Counted from the first letter of the stretch, positions 47,663 through 57,982 are shown. The stretch is DNA of 64,000 nucleotides from Streptomyces sp. NBC_01707 (GCF_041438805.1 NZ_CP109190.1:5456001-5520000), one strand, 5' to 3'. Numbers and translations are program-made. Notes: generated from the letters alone by a model not told the origin.

Positions 47663-47896
47663 GCGTACGAGCGTACGGCGGGGCGAGGCCGTGAGGGGGG
47701 ACAGCGGGGTGTCGCGGGGCTCGGCCATTGCCGTGACGTTTTCGACCGGACAGGTGCGAGCTGTGGGCGGTGCGGGGGAGTTGATCCCCTTACTGACCAC
47801 ATGGCAACCGGTTCGTAACGCGAAACACCTGTCGCGCTACGCGCGTTGACTCTAGGCTGCGGGCCGAACCCTCCCGCTGAACTCACAAGGGGACCG

Positions 47897-49726
47897 ATGT
47901 CAGCGACACCGCAGAAGAACCGCGCGTCACGGCGGGTGCTCGCCGCCGCGGCCGGGCTGGCCACCGTCGGCGCACTCGTCGCGGCGATGCCTGCCGGCGC
48001 CCAGGACCGCGGTCACGGGCACCACACGCCCGCGCGCACCGTCGACGTCCAGCTGCTGTCCTTCAACGACCTGCACGGCAACCTGGAGCCGCCGGCCGGT
48101 TCGGCCGGCAACGTCACCGAGACGCAGGCCGACGGCACGACGAAGACGATCCCGGCCGGTGGTGTCGAGTACCTCGCCTCCTCGCTGCGCACGGCGCGCA
48201 AGGGCCACCCGTACTCCATCACCGCGGCCGGCGGCGACATGGTGGGCGCGAGCCCGCTGCTGTCCGGGCTCTTCCACGACGAACCGACCATCGAGGCGCT
48301 CAACAAGATAGACCTCGATGTGACGAGCGTCGGCAACCACGAGTTCGACGAGGGCGCCGTCGAGCTGGCCCGCCTCCAGAACGGCGGCTGCCACCCCGTC
48401 GAGGGGTGCTACGAGCAGGGCAAGAAGTTCCAGGGCGCGGACTTCCCGTACCTCGCCGCCAATGTGACGGACGAGAAGACCGGCAAGCCGATCCTCAAGC
48501 CGTACACGGTGTGGAAGAAGAACGGCGTCAAGATCGGCTTCATCGGGGTGACCCTGGAGGGCACGCCGAACATCGTCACCGCCAACGGCGTCAAGGGCCT
48601 GAAGTTCCACGACGAGATCGAGACGGTCAACAAGTACGCCAAGGAGCTCGACCGGCAGGGCGTGAAGTCCATCGTCGCGCTCATCCACGAGGGCGGGGCC
48701 CCGGCCTCCTCCTCGTACAACTACAACTGCGACAGCCCCGGCGCCGGTGACGGCATCTCGGGGCCGATCGTGGACATCGCCAAGGGCATCAGCCCGAAGG
48801 TCGACGCGCTGGTCACGGGTCACACGCACCAGGCGTACGTGTGCACCGTGCCGGACCCGGCGGGCAACCCGCGCCTGGTCACCTCGGCGGCGTCGTTCGG
48901 CAAGCTGTACACGGACACGACCCTGACGTACGACCGCCGCACCAAGGACATCGTGCGTACGTCGGTGAAGTCGTCGAGCTCCTCGAACCCGACCTCGGCG
49001 AACCACATCGTCACCCGGGACCAGCCCAAGGCCACCGACATGACGGCCCTGATCGCCCGCTGGAACATCCTCGCGGCCCCGATCGCGAACAGGCCGCAGG
49101 GCTTCATCAGCGCCGACATCAACGGCCGCGGTTCCACGGCCCCCGAGAAGCCGCTCGGCAACCTCATCGCCGACGCGCAGCTGGAGGGCCTCGCGCCGGC
49201 GGACAAGGGCGGGGCGGTCGTCGCCTTCATGAACCCGGGCGGCATCCGGGCGGACCTGGTGTACAAGTCGACCGGCAGTGAGGGCGACGGGGTGGTGACG
49301 TACGGCGAGTCGTTCACCGTGCAGCCCTTCACCAACATGATGAATGTCGTCAATCTGACCGGTGCCCAGCTGATCAGCGCGCTCCAGCAGCAGGTCAGCG
49401 GCGCCAACGAGGCCAGCCCGAAGATCCTTCAGGTGTCCAAGGGCCTCACGTACACGCTCGACATGACGAAGACGGGCGCGGCCCGCGTCGTCGTCGACAC
49501 GATCAAGCTGAACGGTGCGGCGATCGACCCGGCCAAGACGTACCGCGTCGCGATGAACGAGTTCCTCGCGGGCGGCGGCGACGGCTTCGCGGCGCTCGGA
49601 CAGGGCACCGACAAGCTGGTCGGCGCGTCCGACCTGGATCTGTTCAACGCGTACCTGGCGGCGCACTCCACGGCCACGGCGCCGCTGGCACCGCCGGCCA
49701 CGGACCGGATCACGGTCATCCAGTAG
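47897..49726 (+). CDS. Secreted 5'-nucleotidase / UshA-type metallophosphoesterase
   Basis: 609 residues with AAGGGGA before the ATG. Signal peptide to about residue 35 (AAMPAGAQ). Metal ligands lie in SFNDLHGNLEP, GGDMVGASPL, GNHEFDEG and GHTHQAY. The C-terminal nucleotide-binding domain has NPGGIRADL, YGESFTVQPFTNMM and FLAGGGDGF. It releases phosphate and nucleosides from external nucleotides, fitting the phosphate-related surroundings. No sortase motif is present. No convincing PHO box was found just upstream. Confidence 0.94.
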   Translation: MSATPQKNRASRRVLAAAAGLATVGALVAAMPAGAQDRGHGHHTPARTVDVQLLSFNDLHGNLEPPAGSAGNVTETQADGTTKTIPAGGVEYLASSLRTARKGHPYSITAAGGDMVGASPLLSGLFHDEPTIEALNKIDLDVTSVGNHEFDEGAVELARLQNGGCHPVEGCYEQGKKFQGADFPYLAANVTDEKTGKPILKPYTVWKKNGVKIGFIGVTLEGTPNIVTANGVKGLKFHDEIETVNKYAKELDRQGVKSIVALIHEGGAPASSSYNYNCDSPGAGDGISGPIVDIAKGISPKVDALVTGHTHQAYVCTVPDPAGNPRLVTSAASFGKLYTDTTLTYDRRTKDIVRTSVKSSSSSNPTSANHIVTRDQPKATDMTALIARWNILAAPIANRPQGFISADINGRGSTAPEKPLGNLIADAQLEGLAPADKGGAVVAFMNPGGIRADLVYKSTGSEGDGVVTYGESFTVQPFTNMMNVVNLTGAQLISALQQQVSGANEASPKILQVSKGLTYTLDMTKTGAARVVVDTIKLNGAAIDPAKTYRVAMNEFLAGGGDGFAALGQGTDKLVGASDLDLFNAYLAAHSTATAPLAPPATDRITVIQ

Positions 49727-49742
49727 GTCCGGGGATCGAGTG

Positions 49743-49778
49743 AGCGGGGCGGTGGGCCATCCGGCCCACCGCCCCGCT
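49743..49778 (+). terminator. Strong hairpin terminator after the 5'-nucleotidase
   Basis: A 16-bp perfect stem (AGCGGGGCGGTGGGCC with GGCCCACCGCCCCGCT) and a 4-base loop, 17 bases past the stop codon. Confidence 0.88.
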
Positions 49779-49821
49779 GTCGTCACGGGTTCGGGCCCGG
49801 GCCTCGCCTAGTGTCGGAAAC

Positions 49822-50253
49822 ATGACTGCAGAAGCCGAAGCGGACGCGGACGACGGCCTGGTCACCGTCGCCTGCAACGGGTCCGTCCGCGAAACGATCG
49901 ACCGGCTCCAGGAGGCGATCACCGCCTCGGGCTTCCAGGTGTTCGCACGGATCGACCATGCGGACCATGCCGCCCGCATCGGCCTGGAACTCAGGCCCAC
50001 CGAGCTGCTCATCTTCGGCAAGCCCGAGGGCGGCACGCAGCTGATGCAGGACCGGCAGACCGCCGGCATCGACCTCCCGTCAAAGGCGCTGGCCTGGCAG
50101 GACGCCGCCGGTGACACCTGGGTGACCTGCAACGACGCCTCATGGCTCGCCGCCCGCCACGGTCTGGGGCCGGCGAGCGAGGCGGGCGTCGCCGCGGTGG
50201 AGGCGAGCACCGTGGCGGCGGTACGTCAGGCGACGGGCCCGGCCACGGTCTAG
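49822..50253 (+). CDS. DUF302 domain protein
   Basis: 143 residues. The DUF302 core is present: VRETIDRLQEAITASGFQVF, then FARIDHADHA and ELLIFGKPEGGTQLMQDRQT, then IDLPSKALAWQD. Function unknown; the fold is shared with small stress-related proteins. It stands alone between the nucleotidase terminator and the phospholipase gene. Confidence 0.88.
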   Translation: MTAEAEADADDGLVTVACNGSVRETIDRLQEAITASGFQVFARIDHADHAARIGLELRPTELLIFGKPEGGTQLMQDRQTAGIDLPSKALAWQDAAGDTWVTCNDASWLAARHGLGPASEAGVAAVEASTVAAVRQATGPATV

Positions 50254-50359
50254 GGGCGGCGGGCGCCCGTGTCCGGGCCACGCGGCCCCGTTCCCGTTAT
50301 GGCGTGTACCCGTCATACTCCGAAGGCTGACCCCCCACACAGCCGACGGAGGCACCCGC

Positions 50360-51244
50360 ATGAGTACCCGCAGAACCTTCTTAGCCGGCGCACTCGCCCT
50401 CTCCGCCACCGCTCTCGTCGGGACGGAATCCGCGACTGCCGCACCCCGCCGGGCAGCTCTCACCACGCAGGACTGGATGGCCGGACTTGCCGACGGCACC
50501 CGCGTACAACGTCTGACCATCCCCGGAACACATGACTCCGGCGCCCGCTACGGCGGCCCGTGGACCGAGTGCCAGAACACCACCGTCGCCGAGCAGCTGG
50601 GCAGCGGCATCCGCTTTCTCGACGTACGGTGCCGGGTCACCGGCGACTCCTTCGCGATCCATCACGGAGCCTTCTACCAGAACCTGATGTTCGGTGACGT
50701 CCTCGGCGCCTGCTGGGACTTCCTGGCCGAGCGCCCCACCGAGACCGTGCTGATGCGGGTCAAGCAGGAGTACTCCGAGGAGAGCGACGCCGAGTTCCGG
50801 CGGATCTTCGACCTGTACCTCGACGCGAAGGGCTGGCGGCCGCTCTTCCGGATCGACCCCGCACTGCCCGTGCTGGGCGAAGCCCGCGGCAAGGTCGTGC
50901 TGCTGGCCGACAACGGCGGACTGCCCGGCGTCCGCTACGCCGATCCCGCGCTCTTCGACATCCAGGACGACTACATGGCGGAGCCGTTCGCCAAGTACCC
51001 GAAGATCGAGTCCCAGTTCCGCAAGGCCGCGCAGCAGCCCGGGAAGCTGTTCATGAACTACGTGAGCACGGCGGCCCTGATGCCGCCCCGCTGGAACGCG
51101 GACCGGCTCAACCCGCAGGTGCAGTCGTTCCTCGACGGCTCCGAGGCGTCCGGCTGGACCGGGCTCGGGATCGTCCCGCTGGACTTCCCCGCCACCCGGC
51201 CCGGCCTGGTCGCATCACTGATCCGGCACAACTCCGGGTCCTGA
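50360..51244 (+). CDS. Secreted phosphatidylinositol-specific phospholipase C
   Basis: 294 residues. The N-terminus MSTRRTFLAGALALSATALV is a Tat-type signal. The PI-PLC X domain has IPGTHDSGA with one catalytic His and FAIHHGAFYQ with the second. GIRFLDVRCRV and ETVLMRVKQEY are also conserved. It cleaves PI to diacylglycerol and inositol cyclic phosphate. It could also act on other inositol lipids. The gene ends 17 bases from the convergent sensor kinase. Confidence 0.92.
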   Translation: MSTRRTFLAGALALSATALVGTESATAAPRRAALTTQDWMAGLADGTRVQRLTIPGTHDSGARYGGPWTECQNTTVAEQLGSGIRFLDVRCRVTGDSFAIHHGAFYQNLMFGDVLGACWDFLAERPTETVLMRVKQEYSEESDAEFRRIFDLYLDAKGWRPLFRIDPALPVLGEARGKVVLLADNGGLPGVRYADPALFDIQDDYMAEPFAKYPKIESQFRKAAQQPGKLFMNYVSTAALMPPRWNADRLNPQVQSFLDGSEASGWTGLGIVPLDFPATRPGLVASLIRHNSGS

Positions 51245-51261
51245 GCGGTCGCCGCGGCGGC

Positions 51262-52671
51262 TCAGGTGGACTCCGGCGGCGGCTGCGGGGCGCCCGGCAG
51301 CCGGAGGGATGCCTCCGTGCCGCCGCCGGGCGCCCGGCGCAGCGCGACCTCGCCGCCCGCCTGCTGGACCGTGCGCGCGACGATCGACAGGCCCAGGCCA
51401 GAACCCGGCAGCTGGCGGGCGGACGGGGAGCGCCAGAAGCGCTCGAAGACGTGAGGGAGTTCCTCTTCGGGGATGCCCGGGCCCTGGTCCACCACGGTCA
51501 GCTCCCCGCTGTGCAGGGCCACGGCGACCGTGCCGTGCTGCGGGCTGAACTTGACGGCGTTGTCGAGGACGTTGACGACCGCCCGCTCCAGTGCCGCCGG
51601 CTCAGCCCGTACGTACCAGGGCTCGAGGTCCGCGGTGATGGTCAGCTCCGGGCCGCGGAGCCGTGCCCGTTCCAGCGCGGTCGAGGCGATGTCGTGCAGG
51701 CCGACGACCTGGAGCGGGCCGGGCTGGGCCGCGTCCGGGCGGGCCAGTTCCTGGAGGTCGCCGATGAGCGACGCCAGCTCGGTCATCTGCGCCGTGACCG
51801 ACTTCATCAGCGCCTTGCGGTCGTCCGGCGGGATCGGCCGGCCGGTCTCCTCGCTGCGGGCGAGCAGTTCCACGTTCGTACGCAACGAGGTCAGCGGCGT
51901 GCGCAGCTCGTGTCCGGCGTCCGCGATCAGTTGCGCCTGCCGGTCGCGGGAGCTGGCGAGGGCGGCAGTCATCGAGTTGAAGGAGCGGGAGAGCCGGGCG
52001 ATCTCGTCCTCTCCCTCGACCGGGATGCGGAGCGTGAGGTCCTCGGTGCGGGCGACATGCTCGACGGCCTCGGTGAGCTCGTCGACGGGGCGCAGGCCGG
52101 TGCGGGCGACCCAAAGCCCGGCGGCGCCCGCGCCGATGACACCGATGCCGGAGACGGAGAGCAGGACGAGCGCCAGCTGGTCGAGGGGGTCGGTGACCTG
52201 TTTCATGGGCAGGGCCACGGATACGGCGATCCCGGGGCGGCTTCCCGGACCGTGAACGGCCGAGGTGTAGACGCGCATCTCGGTGCCGTCCTTCGCCTCG
52301 GTGGTGTGCACTGCGTCCCTCCGCACCCCGGCGGCGACGGCCCGGTCGGCGAGCTGCACCGGGATCGGGGACTTCTCCGGCTGGGTGCAGGGCGTCGTGC
52401 TCGTCGCCAGCACCAGCTGGAGCGTGTAGGACGTGGGGAGGAACAGGACTTCGTCCGGGTCGGCGCAGGCCCGCGTGAGGACGTCGACGTCGGCCCCGGT
52501 GGGACGGACCTGTCGCAGGCTCGAGTCGAGCTGTTCGATCAGCCGGTCCCGCGTGGTCAGCCAGCAGGCCAGAGCCACCGCCGCGACCGCGACGGCCACC
52601 GCGGTCGCGACCAGCATCGCCAGCCGGGAGCGCAGCGGCAGCGCGCGGATCCGGTGCAGCGGGCCCGTCAC
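51262..52671 (-). CDS. OmpR-type system sensor histidine kinase
   Basis: 469 residues. Membrane helices at about 18-38 and 167-189 flank an extracellular sensor region of about 130 residues with two Cys (TRACAD, TPCTQ). HAMP follows, then the H-box [16 protein letters not shown] (His254), N-box [12 protein letters not shown]1 [19 protein letters not shown] and G2 GSGLGLSI. It pairs with the response regulator upstream, with a 4-base overlap. The layout is similar to MprB/CseC-like envelope-stress kinases, and the neighbouring HtrA-like protease supports that. Confidence 0.93.
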   Translation of the reverse strand: MTGPLHRIRALPLRSRLAMLVATAVAVAVAAVALACWLTTRDRLIEQLDSSLRQVRPTGADVDVLTRACADPDEVLFLPTSYTLQLVLATSTTPCTQPEKSPIPVQLADRAVAAGVRRDAVHTTEAKDGTEMRVYTSAVHGPGSRPGIAVSVALPMKQVTDPLDQLALVLLSVSGIGVIGAGAAGLWVARTGLRPVDELTEAVEHVARTEDLTLRIPVEGEDEIARLSRSFNSMTAALASSRDRQAQLIADAGHELRTPLTSLRTNVELLARSEETGRPIPPDDRKALMKSVTAQMTELASLIGDLQELARPDAAQPGPLQVVGLHDIASTALERARLRGPELTITADLEPWYVRAEPAALERAVVNVLDNAVKFSPQHGTVAVALHSGELTVVDQGPGIPEEELPHVFERFWRSPSARQLPGSGLGLSIVARTVQQAGGEVALRRAPGGGTEASLRLPGAPQPPPEST

Positions 52672-53399
52672 CCGTCACCCCCGCCGGCCCGCAGCGCGTA
52701 TCCGACGCCCCGCACCGTGTGCACGAGCCGCGGTTCACCGCCCGCTTCCGTCTTGCGGCGCAGGTACATCACGTACACGTCCAGGGAGTTGGAGCTCGGT
52801 TCGAAGTCGAAGCCCCAGACCGCCTTCAGGATCTGCTCGCGGGTCAGCACCTGCCGCGGGTGGGCCAGGAACATCTCCAGCAGGGTGAATTCGGTCCGGG
52901 TCAGCTCGACCCGGCGCGAACCACGGGTGACCTCGCGGGTGGCGAGGTCCATCCGCAGATCGGCGAAGGACAGCACATTGTCGTCGGGGACGTCGCCGCC
53001 CGCCGCGGCCGCGTACGAACTGCGGCGCAGAAGGGCCCGGATGCGGGCGAAGAGCTCGTCCAGTTCGAAGGGCTTGACCAGATAGTCGTCGGCGCCGGCG
53101 TCGAGCCCGGTGACGCGGTCGCCGACCGTGTCGCGGGCGGTGAGCATCAGGATGGGTGTGGTGGAGCCGGTGGAACGGATGCGGCGGGCGGCGGTCAGGC
53201 CGTCCATCCGCGGCATCTGGATGTCGAGGACGATCAGATCGGGGGCGTACGACTCCGCCCTGGCCAGTGCGTCGATTCCGTCGACGGCGACCTGTGTGCC
53301 GTATCCCTCGAAGGCGAGACTGCGCTGCAGGGCCTCGCGCACGGCCGGCTCGTCGTCGACGATCAGGATGCGCTGCGGATCGTCTTCGGCGGGGCTCAT
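52668..53399 (-). CDS. OmpR-family response regulator
   Basis: 243 residues. Receiver residues are Asp15/Asp16, phospho-acceptor Asp59 (IVLDIQMP), Thr87 and Lys109 (DYLVKPF). The C-terminal winged helix has [20 protein letters not shown] and a [12 protein letters not shown] recognition helix. It forms a two-component pair with the following kinase. The gene stands 39 bases after a small Arg-rich ORF. Confidence 0.95.
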   Translation of the reverse strand: MSPAEDDPQRILIVDDEPAVREALQRSLAFEGYGTQVAVDGIDALARAESYAPDLIVLDIQMPRMDGLTAARRIRSTGSTTPILMLTARDTVGDRVTGLDAGADDYLVKPFELDELFARIRALLRRSSYAAAAGGDVPDDNVLSFADLRMDLATREVTRGSRRVELTRTEFTLLEMFLAHPRQVLTREQILKAVWGFDFEPSSNSLDVYVMYLRRKTEAGGEPRLVHTVRGVGYALRAGGGDG

Positions 53400-53438
53400 C
53401 GCTCGTCGTCCTCTTCTCTCTGCTCTGCCGGGGTGCCT

Positions 53439-53615
53439 TCAGCCTGTCACGGCCGTGGCGCGGCGTCGCGCGGCCCGGCGTCTGCGGCGGGCGGTGATCG
53501 TGGTGGTCGCACGGAGCTCCGGAGCGGGCCGGGCCGTCGCGGCGGACCGAGCCGCCGACGCGAGCGGCAGCTTCAGGTCCGCCGGGCCGGTGGGGGTGTC
53601 GGACGGGTGGTTCAT
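53439..53615 (-). CDS. Small Arg-rich protein between htrA-like and response regulator genes
   Basis: A 58-residue open frame, too short for usual cut-offs, starting MNHPSDTPTGPADLKLPLAS with GAGGAGA 6 bases upstream. It starts 11 bases after the protease stop and ends 39 bases before the response regulator, so it lies inside the operon. The first half is Pro/Ala-rich, the second is strongly basic (TARRRRRAARRRATAVTG). No known domain. The good ribosome binding site and intercistronic position support it being translated. Confidence 0.6.
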   Translation of the reverse strand: MNHPSDTPTGPADLKLPLASAARSAATARPAPELRATTTITARRRRRAARRRATAVTG

Positions 53616-53626
53616 GGCTGATCTCC

Positions 53627-54751
53627 TCAGGAGCCGTTGCCGTCCCGCAGGGTGTCGAGGTCGGCCTTGAGCGTGTTCACCGGGATGGCGAAGCCGAGAC
53701 CGACGCTGCCCGCACCGGAGCTGCTCGAGCCGCCGGATGAACTCGCGGAGTACATCGCGGAGTTGATGCCGATGATCTCGCCGTTCATGTTGATGAGCGC
53801 GCCGCCGGAGTTGCCGGGGTTGAGCGAGGCGTCGGTCTGGATGGCCTTGTAGGTCGTGGTGGAGTTGCCGGTGTCGCCGTTGAACTGCCGTCCGCCGAAC
53901 TCGAACGGCCAGTCGCTGCCGCCGCCCTGCTGCCCCTGGCCCTGACCGCCCTCACTGTCCTTGGCGACGGTGACATCGCGGTTCAGCGCGGAGACGATGC
54001 CGCTGGTGACGGTGCCGGTGAGGCCCTCGGGCGAGCCGATCGCGACGACCTGGTCGCCGACCTTGATCCCGGAGGAGTCGCCGAGCGTGGCTGTCTTCAG
54101 CCCGCTCGCGCCTTCCAGATCGATCAGCGCCAGGTCCTTGTCGGCGTCCGTGCCGACGACCTTCGCGGTGTACGTCCTGCCGGTGCTCAGCGTCACCTTG
54201 ATCGACGAGGCGCCCGCGATGACGTGGTTGTTGGTGACGATCTCGCCGTCGGACGTGATGATCACGCCGGAGCCGGTGGACTCGCCCGCGGTCGACGTCG
54301 CACCGATCTCGACGATCGTCGGCGACACCGCCTTCGCGACACCGGCGACGGTGCCTGTGCTGCTCTGCGAGACGGTCGTGCCGCTGACCACGGAGCCGCT
54401 GTCGGTGCCGCTGGAACCCGTGCCGGTGAGCTGACCGACGGCGGTGGCGGTGACACCGCCGACGACCGCCGCCGCGACGGCCACGGCCGCCAGCAGGGCG
54501 ACCGGCCGCTTGGCCCGGCGCCCGTGCCCGGATGGTTGAGGGGCGGGCTGCGGCAGCCCGTGACCGAAGCTGCCGTAGCCGTCGCCACCGCTGTGGCCGG
54601 CGCCGCCGCTGCCGGGCCACACGGTCGTTCCGGGGCCCGTGGAGATCGGCTGCGCGGGCTGGTGCGCAGGCGGCGGCGGGTAGGCCGCGTCGCCGTTGCC
54701 GTACGAGGGGTACATCGGGTACTCGCCGCTCGGGCGCTGGCTCTCAGTCAT
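53627..54751 (-). CDS. HtrA/DegP-like membrane-anchored serine protease without PDZ
   Basis: 374 residues from MTESQRPSGEY. A Pro/Gly-rich cytoplasmic N-terminus (1-78), one helix near 82-105, then a trypsin-like domain with His176 (NNHVIAG), Asp206 (DKDLALID) and Ser315 (NPGNSGGAL). The protein ends FAIPVNTLKADLDTLRDGNGS, where most HtrA proteins continue into a PDZ domain, so it is PDZ-less. It probably degrades or processes misfolded envelope proteins. First gene of a run leading to the two-component system. Confidence 0.92.
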   Translation of the reverse strand: MTESQRPSGEYPMYPSYGNGDAAYPPPPAHQPAQPISTGPGTTVWPGSGGAGHSGGDGYGSFGHGLPQPAPQPSGHGRRAKRPVALLAAVAVAAAVVGGVTATAVGQLTGTGSSGTDSGSVVSGTTVSQSSTGTVAGVAKAVSPTIVEIGATSTAGESTGSGVIITSDGEIVTNNHVIAGASSIKVTLSTGRTYTAKVVGTDADKDLALIDLEGASGLKTATLGDSSGIKVGDQVVAIGSPEGLTGTVTSGIVSALNRDVTVAKDSEGGQGQGQQGGGSDWPFEFGGRQFNGDTGNSTTTYKAIQTDASLNPGNSGGALINMNGEIIGINSAMYSASSSGGSSSSGAGSVGLGFAIPVNTLKADLDTLRDGNGS

Positions 54752-54854
54752 GTCCCCGACTGTGTCCAGCGAACATGAGAGAAGCCTGAGCACGTCCTGA
54801 GAAGCCCGGCAGAACCTCGTATGCCCGATATAAAGGCCGTACAGGCGTCGCCGC

Positions 54855-55901
54855 CTACCGCCCCTGACCGGCCGCCGGCTCCCCGCACCCGCACGACCGC
54901 CGCACCACCAGCGCCGACGGGAACTGCTTCAGCCGCTCCCGCCGGGACCCCGACACCCGCAGCGAGTCGTCGAGCACCAGGTCCACCGCGGCCCGGGCCA
55001 TCGCCGGGCGGTCCGAGGAGATCGTGGTCAGCGGCGGATCGGTCAGACCCGCTTCCTTCACGTCGTCGAAGCCCGCCACCGCGAGCTCCCCGGGCACATC
55101 GATCCGCAGTTCGCGCGCAGCCCGCAGTACCCCGATGGCCTGGTCGTCCGTCGAGCAGAAGATCGCCGGCGGGCGGTCCGGGCCGGCGAGCAGCCCGAGC
55201 GCCACCCGGTAGGCGTCGTAACGGTTGTACGGGGCCTGGAAGAGCCGGCCCTCCGTCGACCGTCCCGACTCGTGCATCGCCCGGCGCCAGCCCTCGACGT
55301 GGTCGGCGACCGGGTCGCCGACCGCCGGGGTCGTCTCCATGCCGCCGAGGCACGCGACGTACGCGTTGCCGTGTTCGAGCAGGTGCCGGGTGGCCAGCTG
55401 CGCGCCGCCGATGTCGTCCGTGACGACCGCGACGTCGTCGATCGCCTCCGGCCGCTCGTGCAGCAGCACGACCCGTGCGTCCCACGCCTCTATCTCGGCC
55501 GCCGCCCGCTCGCTGGGGCCCTGGCTGACCAGGATCAGCCCGGAGACCCGCATTCCGAGGAAGGCCCGCAGGTAGTGGACCTCGCGCTCGTCGCGGTAGT
55601 CGGAATTGCCGACGAGGACCATTTTCCCGCGCTCGGCCGCGGCCTGTTCGACCGCGTGCGCCATCTCCGCGAAGAACGGCTGCCGGGCGTCCGGGACGAT
55701 CATTCCTATGAGATCGGTCCGCCGCGACGCCATCGCCTGGGCAACCCGGTCCGGCCGGTAACCCAGCTCCTTGATCGCGCCGAGTACCCGCTCGCGCGTG
55801 GCCGGGGCAACCGGCCGGGGTCCGTTGTTGATGACGTAGCTGACGACCGCGGTCGACGTCCCCGCCAGTCTCGCCACATCGTCCCGCGTCACCTTGGCCA
55901 C
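54855..55901 (-). CDS. LacI-family transcriptional regulator
   Basis: 348 residues. The N-terminal helix-turn-helix is [20 protein letters not shown] with the hinge helix region following. The periplasmic-binding-like domain begins at [15 protein letters not shown] and has [19 protein letters not shown] and [19 protein letters not shown]-terminal RRSCGCGEP is common in Streptomyces members. The effector is probably a sugar. No sugar genes are adjacent. Confidence 0.93.
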   Translation of the reverse strand: MAKVTRDDVARLAGTSTAVVSYVINNGPRPVAPATRERVLGAIKELGYRPDRVAQAMASRRTDLIGMIVPDARQPFFAEMAHAVEQAAAERGKMVLVGNSDYRDEREVHYLRAFLGMRVSGLILVSQGPSERAAAEIEAWDARVVLLHERPEAIDDVAVVTDDIGGAQLATRHLLEHGNAYVACLGGMETTPAVGDPVADHVEGWRRAMHESGRSTEGRLFQAPYNRYDAYRVALGLLAGPDRPPAIFCSTDDQAIGVLRAARELRIDVPGELAVAGFDDVKEAGLTDPPLTTISSDRPAMARAAVDLVLDDSLRVSGSRRERLKQFPSALVVRRSCGCGEPAAGQGR

Positions 55902-55925
55902 GCGCGGCAGTCTACGCGGATGGAA

Positions 55926-56741
55926 CTACCTCTTGGCAGGCCGGACCGGGGCTTCTTCCGTGACCTCGGCTACCTCCGAGTGCTCCGGGTGGGTGACGGG
56001 TTCGGCCGGTGCGGCCGCCGCCGTCCGGGCCGCGGCCTGGGCCTTGGCCTCCCCGGCCGCGCGCTCCACCTTTTCCGGTGTGACGAAGCGGTAGCCGACG
56101 TTGCGGACCGTGCCGATCAGCGACTCGTGCTCGGGGCCGAGCTTGGCGCGCAGTCGCCGGACATGGACGTCGACCGTCCGCGTACCGCCGAAGTAGTCGT
56201 AGCCCCAGACCTCCTGGAGCAGCTGGGCGCGGGTGAAGACACGGCCCGGGTGCTGCGCGAGGTACTTGAGGAGTTCGAATTCCTTGAAGGTCAGGTCGAG
56301 GACCCGGCCCTTCAGCTTCGCGCTGTACGTCGCCTCGTCGACCGACAGGTCGCCGTTGCGGATCTCCATCGGGGAGTCGTCGGAGGTGAGCTGCTGCCGG
56401 CCGGTGGCGAGCCGCAGCCGGGCCTCCACCTCGGCCGGTCCCGCCGTGTCCAGCAGCACGTCGTCGATGCCCCAGTCGGCGGTGACGGCCGCGAGACCGC
56501 CCTCCGTCACGACGAGGATCAGCGGGCAGCCCGGTCCGGTGGACCGCAGCAGCTGGCACAGTGATCGCACCTGCGGCAGGTCGCGGCGGCCGTCGACCAG
56601 GATCACGTCGGCACCGGGGGTGTCGACGAGAGCGGGTCCTTCGGCGGGGGCCACCCGCACACTGTGCAGGAGCAGACCGAGGGCGGGAAGCACCTCCGTC
56701 GACGGCTGGAGGGCATTCGTCAGAAGCAGCAGTGAACTCAT
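55926..56741 (-). CDS. glnR: GlnR global nitrogen regulator (atypical OmpR-type)
   Basis: 271 residues beginning [19 protein letters not shown]. The receiver-like domain keeps one Asp (Asp50, ILVDGRRD) but lacks the acidic pocket and Lys of a phosphorylated receiver, as known for GlnR. The winged helix has [20 protein letters not shown] and [20 protein letters not shown]. GlnR controls glnA, amtB and other nitrogen genes in Streptomyces. The C-terminal tail is Ala/Glu-rich. The N-terminal sequence is what I recall for SCO4159. No partner kinase is encoded. Confidence 0.95.
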   Translation of the reverse strand: MSSLLLLTNALQPSTEVLPALGLLLHSVRVAPAEGPALVDTPGADVILVDGRRDLPQVRSLCQLLRSTGPGCPLILVVTEGGLAAVTADWGIDDVLLDTAGPAEVEARLRLATGRQQLTSDDSPMEIRNGDLSVDEATYSAKLKGRVLDLTFKEFELLKYLAQHPGRVFTRAQLLQEVWGYDYFGGTRTVDVHVRRLRAKLGPEHESLIGTVRNVGYRFVTPEKVERAAGEAKAQAAARTAAAAPAEPVTHPEHSEVAEVTEEAPVRPAKR

Positions 56742-57047
56742 CGCCGCCCACCTGCCCGGGTAGTCGGTCGATGATCATGCACGGTTTGCTCGCCTTGCTC
56801 GCCCATTACGTCGGTCCTCCTCGTTCCCTGCGAGAGGGGCACTCCCGGGTGGGGCCCGGGGGAGTATGCGGCACTTCTTCGTACGGTTCGGTGCGGCCGT
56901 AGGACATCTGTCATACGGGTTTTACGGTGCGGCCCCACGCCCCGGGACCGCTGAGCTTGTCGAAACGTCGTCGTAACAACGCGCGGAAAGCACAAAAGGA
57001 CCCGGGGGCTGCATTGCCCGGATCCTCTTCCCAGCAGAATAGCCCAC
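56742..57047. promoter_or_regulatory. Divergent promoter region of glnR and the hydrolase gene
   Basis: 306 bases. It must hold the glnR promoter on the minus strand and that of the hydrolase on the plus strand. AT-richer patches lie near 56770-56785 and 56975-57050. I see no site I can name with confidence. Confidence 0.4.
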
Positions 57048-57941
57048 ATGAGTTCTGTGTCCGAGAGTTCGTTTCGGAGTTCTTCTGTTTGCTTGATCAC
57101 CCCGGGGGCCCGGCGTACGACATTGCGGACCGATGACGGGCTGTCGATCGAGGCGGTGTACGAACCGTGTGCGGCAGGTGCCGGGCCCGCCGCCGACCCG
57201 GTCGCCGCCGATACGGCGATCGTGATCGCGCACGGTTTCACCGGATCGGCGGACCGGCCCGCCGTGCGGCGCGCGGCGCGGGTGTTTGCCCAGCGTGCAA
57301 CCGTGATCACGTTCTCCTTCCGAGGGCACGGAAGTTCCGGCGGGCGGTCGACGGTGGGTGACCGCGAGGTGCTGGACCTGGCCGCCGCGGTGGCCTGGGC
57401 GCGCTCCCTCGGGCACCGCCGGGTGGTTACGGTCGGATTCTCGATGGGTGGTTCCGTCGTGCTGCGCCACGGCGCGCTGTATACGGCGCCCGACACGCCT
57501 GCCGCCGAGGAACAGCTTCCCCTCACCGTTCCCGCGCACGGGGGGCGCACAGAAGCGCACGCGGATGCAGTGGTTGCTGTGAGTGCTCCCGCCCGTTGGT
57601 ACTACCGGGGCACGGCTCCAATGCGACGTCTGCACTGGGTGGTGACCCGGCCCACCGGCCGGCTGGTCGGCCGGTACGGCTTCCGCACCCGGATCGACCA
57701 CAACGAGTGGAACCCCGTGCCGCTCTCCCCGGTCGATTCGGTCCCGCTCATCGCCCCGGCCCCGCTGCTGATCGTGCACGGCGACAAGGACCCGTACTTC
57801 CCGCTCGACCACCCAAGAATGCTGGTGGACGCGGCACAGGGCGGCGCCGAGCTGTGGCTGGAGCGGGGCATGGGGCACGCCGAGAACGCGGCGGACGAGA
57901 ACTTGCTCACCCGCATCGCGGACTGGTCGGTCGCCGCGTGA
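57048..57941 (+). CDS. Alpha/beta hydrolase
   Basis: 297 residues. The nucleophile elbow is GFSMGGSV, the oxyanion strand IVIAHGFTGSAD, the acid region VHGDKDPYFP and the histidine GMGHAENA, in the order of a classical hydrolase. A short insert rich in Ala/Pro is near residue 140-165. Substrate unknown. A MoaD-like gene follows by 41 bases and may be co-transcribed. Confidence 0.9.
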   Translation: MSSVSESSFRSSSVCLITPGARRTTLRTDDGLSIEAVYEPCAAGAGPAADPVAADTAIVIAHGFTGSADRPAVRRAARVFAQRATVITFSFRGHGSSGGRSTVGDREVLDLAAAVAWARSLGHRRVVTVGFSMGGSVVLRHGALYTAPDTPAAEEQLPLTVPAHGGRTEAHADAVVAVSAPARWYYRGTAPMRRLHWVVTRPTGRLVGRYGFRTRIDHNEWNPVPLSPVDSVPLIAPAPLLIVHGDKDPYFPLDHPRMLVDAAQGGAELWLERGMGHAENAADENLLTRIADWSVAA

Positions 57942-57982
57942 TTCATGATGGACAGCTGACGCGAGACGAAGGGAGCGCCGCC

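Noticed and set aside
47927..49786. A 619-codon minus-strand frame opposite the 5'-nucleotidase
   Set aside because: Antisense shadow of a confident secreted enzyme; it also crosses the terminator.
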